Origin: Chryseobacterium aureum
Lineage (GTDB): Bacteria > Bacteroidota > Bacteroidia > Flavobacteriales > Weeksellaceae
NCBI RefSeq assembly: GCF_003971235.1
Contig: NZ_CP034661.1
Coordinates: forward strand, 2,852,001 to 2,916,000
Direction: 5' to 3'
DNA: 64,000 nt
Every line of letters begins with the position of its first letter. Within the stretch, counting starts at the first letter, position 1. The translations under genes were made by a program, and so were the position numbers. Shown here piece by piece: positions 61,956 to 64,000 of the stretch. The notes beneath the pieces were generated by a model. That model had not been told where the DNA came from, did no database searches, and saw only the letters and a list, made by a program, of their open reading frames with translations.

Positions 61956-62564
61956 TTATTTTAGGTTTTTTCTGATTTGTCTTGCTAAAACCTTTCCTAC
62001 AGATTCATATGCTGCAGCAAGTCTTCCATATTCCATAACTGTTACATCCATACCGGAAAATCTATCGTATTTGTTAAGCTCTACCGTTGCCAAAACCACT
62101 GAAGGATTACCTGTTTCTACTAATTGTATGTCTCCACTCATTGCTGTTGGCATTGCAATCAGCCCGGCATGCCAGCCTGGGAATACCCATTTTGTGTTTA
62201 GTATTAATGTATATTTTGCAGGGCTTTCTTTTTTGAATGACATATTCTTGGAAGATGCATTCAACCCTTTCAGGAAACGGTCAATATAATTTTCTTTTTT
62301 ATACTTTTCCCACTCTCCAATCCATTCATTCCATGCTGTCAATCCTCTTTTAGGATTATCAAGAACTTGTTTTTTCCTGTTTTCAAGGTATTGAGCTTCT
62401 GTAATATTTTCTTTCATAAACAGAACGTTCTCAAATTTAACCTCAACATTTACTTCGGTCTGATCTTTCAATGCTCCAAAGTCTCCGGACACCAATTTCA
62501 TTTTCTCCTGTCCGAAAGCTGTAGTCATTATAACGATAAAGACCAGCAATAATAATTTTTTCAT
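61956..62564 (-). CDS. Exported protein of unknown function
   Basis: A 202-residue protein with a signal peptide ending at TTAFGQ. The mature part has a mixed alpha/beta pattern with TKWVFPGWHAGLIAMPTAMSG near the middle, resembling a family of secreted flavobacterial proteins often found with polyene genes, but I cannot name it. It lies between the convergent terminator and the CoA ligase gene, so it may be transcribed with the ligase. Confidence 0.72.
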   Translation of the reverse strand: MKKLLLLVFIVIMTTAFGQEKMKLVSGDFGALKDQTEVNVEVKFENVLFMKENITEAQYLENRKKQVLDNPKRGLTAWNEWIGEWEKYKKENYIDRFLKGLNASSKNMSFKKESPAKYTLILNTKWVFPGWHAGLIAMPTAMSGDIQLVETGNPSVVLATVELNKYDRFSGMDVTVMEYGRLAAAYESVGKVLARQIRKNLK

Positions 62565-62636
62565 AGAATATTAGTTTTTTATTTTAATGGTTAAAAGTAG
62601 ATAAAAGACAGACAAAATTCCTCTTTACACTTACTT

Positions 62637-63929
62637 TTATCTTAAATCAATAAAAGTGATTGGTTTTCTGCTGTTTGGATTAAAAACGGTTTTAGACAGA
62701 ATATCAAAGTCAACTATTTCGATTTTGGGGCTTACTCTCAGTTTTGCACGGAAGTGGTCTCTGACTTCATTGACAAACCCTTCGTGTTCTGCTTCAGTAC
62801 TTAGTTTAATGATAATTTCGTCCAGACCGATTTCATTAGCCTGAATAACGATTTGATAACATAAAATGTTGTTAAAATCATTCAAAATATCATTCATGGC
62901 AGGTGGATACAGTGTTGTTCCCTTATATTTGATCATCTGCTGCTTCCTTCCCACTACAGGGCCTAACCTCATCGTATTTCTTCCACATCGACAAGGTTCA
63001 TAATGCGCTTTTACGATATCTCCGGTTTTAAATCTTAACAAAGGAATCGCTTCTACTCCCAACGTTGTAATGGTTAATTCGCCACTTTCTCCATTTTTTA
63101 CAGGATTTCCTTCATCATCTAAAATTTCTGTAATGATAAGTTCCGGGTGATGATGGCCTCCAATCTGGAACTCACATTCTGTAAAAGCGGTACTCATTTC
63201 GGTAGAAGCATACGTTGAAAAGAGTTTGATATCCCACTTTTCCTTGATTTTCTGGGAAAGAATATTATCTGTAAAATCCTGATTTTTGATGCTTTCTCCG
63301 ATACATACAGCTCCATAAACACTGGAATTTTTGTAATCCAATCCGTGTTTTTCGGCATAATCAATCATTTTAAGCAGAAAAGACGGCACGGTAATCAGAT
63401 ATTTGGGTTTGTATCTGAAAATAGAATCCCATTGCAGTTCAGGAATTCCCGGTCCCATTCTCACCACGCTTGCCCCCATTTTTCTTAAGCCTAAAAAATA
63501 AGCAAGACCTGCCATAAAACGTTTGTCTATGGTAGTTATCATCTGAACAACGTCTCCTTTCTGAATCCCTGCACAGGCAAATGATATGGCTTCATTGTAA
63601 GCAAGTCTTTCAAGATCACTATCGGACAATCCAAAGGTCACCGGGTCACCCAATGTTCCGGAAGTGGTGCTGTAATCAACAATTTTATCCGGTGGGATGC
63701 AGAAAAAATCATGATTAAACTGCTGAAGATCATTCTTTGTGGTGGTAGGAATCTGCTGAAGATCTTCCAGCGTACGAATATCCTCAATTGTAATATTATT
63801 TTCTTTAAACAGCTTCTTATAAAACGGTGAATGGGCTTTAAGGTAGGTCAAAAGTTCATGAAGTTTTTCTTCCTGAAACAATTTGATTTCCTGAGCCCCT
63901 GCTTTCTCGATTGACGGATGAAATTCCAA
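62637..63929 (-). CDS. Phenylacetate-CoA ligase-like adenylate-forming enzyme
   Basis: A 430-residue ANL-superfamily ligase of the PaaK type. The phosphate-binding loop is STTSGTLGDPVT (near residue 88), and FSTYASTEMSTAF (near 237) and LLRFKTGDI (near 305) are the expected adenylate motifs. In a pigment locus with an ammonia-lyase it probably activates 4-coumarate and loads it on CoA or ACP. It starts with TTG at 63929; an in-frame stop is upstream and a TAAATTTG -7 box is at 63950-63957 on the minus strand. Confidence 0.9.
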   Translation of the reverse strand: MEFHPSIEKAGAQEIKLFQEEKLHELLTYLKAHSPFYKKLFKENNITIEDIRTLEDLQQIPTTTKNDLQQFNHDFFCIPPDKIVDYSTTSGTLGDPVTFGLSDSDLERLAYNEAISFACAGIQKGDVVQMITTIDKRFMAGLAYFLGLRKMGASVVRMGPGIPELQWDSIFRYKPKYLITVPSFLLKMIDYAEKHGLDYKNSSVYGAVCIGESIKNQDFTDNILSQKIKEKWDIKLFSTYASTEMSTAFTECEFQIGGHHHPELIITEILDDEGNPVKNGESGELTITTLGVEAIPLLRFKTGDIVKAHYEPCRCGRNTMRLGPVVGRKQQMIKYKGTTLYPPAMNDILNDFNNILCYQIVIQANEIGLDEIIIKLSTEAEHEGFVNEVRDHFRAKLRVSPKIEIVDFDILSKTVFNPNSRKPITFIDLR

Positions 63930-63949
63930 TGATTTTAATTTTTAAAAGG

Positions 63950-63957
63950 CAAATTTA
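63950..63957 (-). promoter_or_regulatory. -7 box of the CoA ligase gene (TAAATTTG)
   Basis: Minus-strand TAAATTTG is an exact match to TAnnTTTG, 20 bp upstream of the TTG start. The -33 region shows no TTTG at the expected distance. Confidence 0.5.
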
Positions 63958-64000
63958 TCTAATTAAAATTAAAAGATTAAAAAGATTGGGACATTAAAGA

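Larger units (their letters stand above)
20314..63929. other. Flexirubin-type (aryl polyene-dialkylresorcinol) biosynthetic locus
   Basis: The extent is my inference. It spans an MMPL-acyltransferase, darA/darB, hot-dog dehydratase-like proteins, several ketosynthases and a chain-length-factor-like protein, two ACPs, FabG, an aromatic ammonia-lyase, a CoA ligase, flavoproteins, acyltransferases, LolA and ABC export genes. It is interrupted by an M16 peptidase gene, a five-paralog island and an M36 peptidase region, which have no obvious pigment role. The right edge may extend beyond the window. Confidence 0.85.

Overview
The window looks like a chromosomal segment of a flavobacterium (Bacteroidota), most likely Chryseobacterium or a close relative in the Weeksellaceae. 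The DNA is AT-rich. Several promoters match the Bacteroidota pattern TTTG-N(17-23)-TAnnTTTG. Three secreted proteins end in type IX secretion (T9SS) type A sorting domains. Most of the right two thirds is a flexirubin-type (aryl polyene plus dialkylresorcinol) pigment locus, which is characteristic of this group. The genus call is inferred from gene content; no rRNA is present.

Region 1 (1-20 kb, nearly all minus strand) is mostly cell-surface genes. It holds a capsule/exopolysaccharide export set (Wzc-like tyrosine kinase with a (Gly-Tyr)9 tail, Wza-like lipoprotein, WecA/MraY-like sugar-phosphate transferase, GT2 glycosyltransferase). It also holds an arginase-fold protein without its metal ligands, two large T9SS substrates, a small cysteine-containing orphan protein, topA, and polytopic membrane proteins (acyltransferase-3, EpsG-like) typical of glycan assembly.

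Region 2 (20-48 kb, mainly plus strand) is the first part of the pigment locus. It opens with a near-consensus promoter before an exporter-acyltransferase fusion, followed by darA, darB and two hot-dog proteins. After a convergent M16 peptidase gene and a parS-like palindrome it continues with a BtrH-like acyltransferase, an ABC exporter, a thioesterase and a ketosynthase. After a 4.2 kb reverse-strand island it resumes with a XRE regulator, a ketosynthase fragment, an ACP, a ketosynthase/chain-length-factor pair, a NodB deacetylase, LolA, a lipoprotein, a FabZ-like dehydratase and a GT2-DUF2062 fusion.

Region 3 (48-64 kb, mainly minus strand) holds a T9SS M36 metallopeptidase, an alpha/beta hydrolase, a C45-type acyltransferase, a phytoene-desaturase-like oxidoreductase, an LpxL-like acyltransferase, a second ACP, KAS II, FabG and a tyrosine ammonia-lyase-like enzyme. 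A divergent halogenase/hydroxylase-like flavoprotein and a PaaK-like CoA ligase complete the pathway. Inferred logic: tyrosine to 4-coumarate (ammonia-lyase), activation (ligase), extension to a polyene (KS/CLF, FabG, dehydratases, ACPs), ring tailoring (flavoproteins), a separate DarA/DarB dialkylresorcinol, ester joining (BtrH-, C45-, PlsC- or LpxL-like acyltransferases), and transport to the outer membrane (MMPL, LolA, ABC).

The least explained part is the island at 35.7-39.9 kb. A secreted lipoprotein with an exact JAMM metalloprotease signature (H-x-H-x7-S-x2-D) is followed by five tandem, mosaic, exported ~166-residue paralogs. The operon is divergent from a XRE regulator, and dyad operators lie in the shared promoter region. 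It resembles a secreted toxin with an immunity array, or a protease with its substrates. I do not recognise it as a described system.
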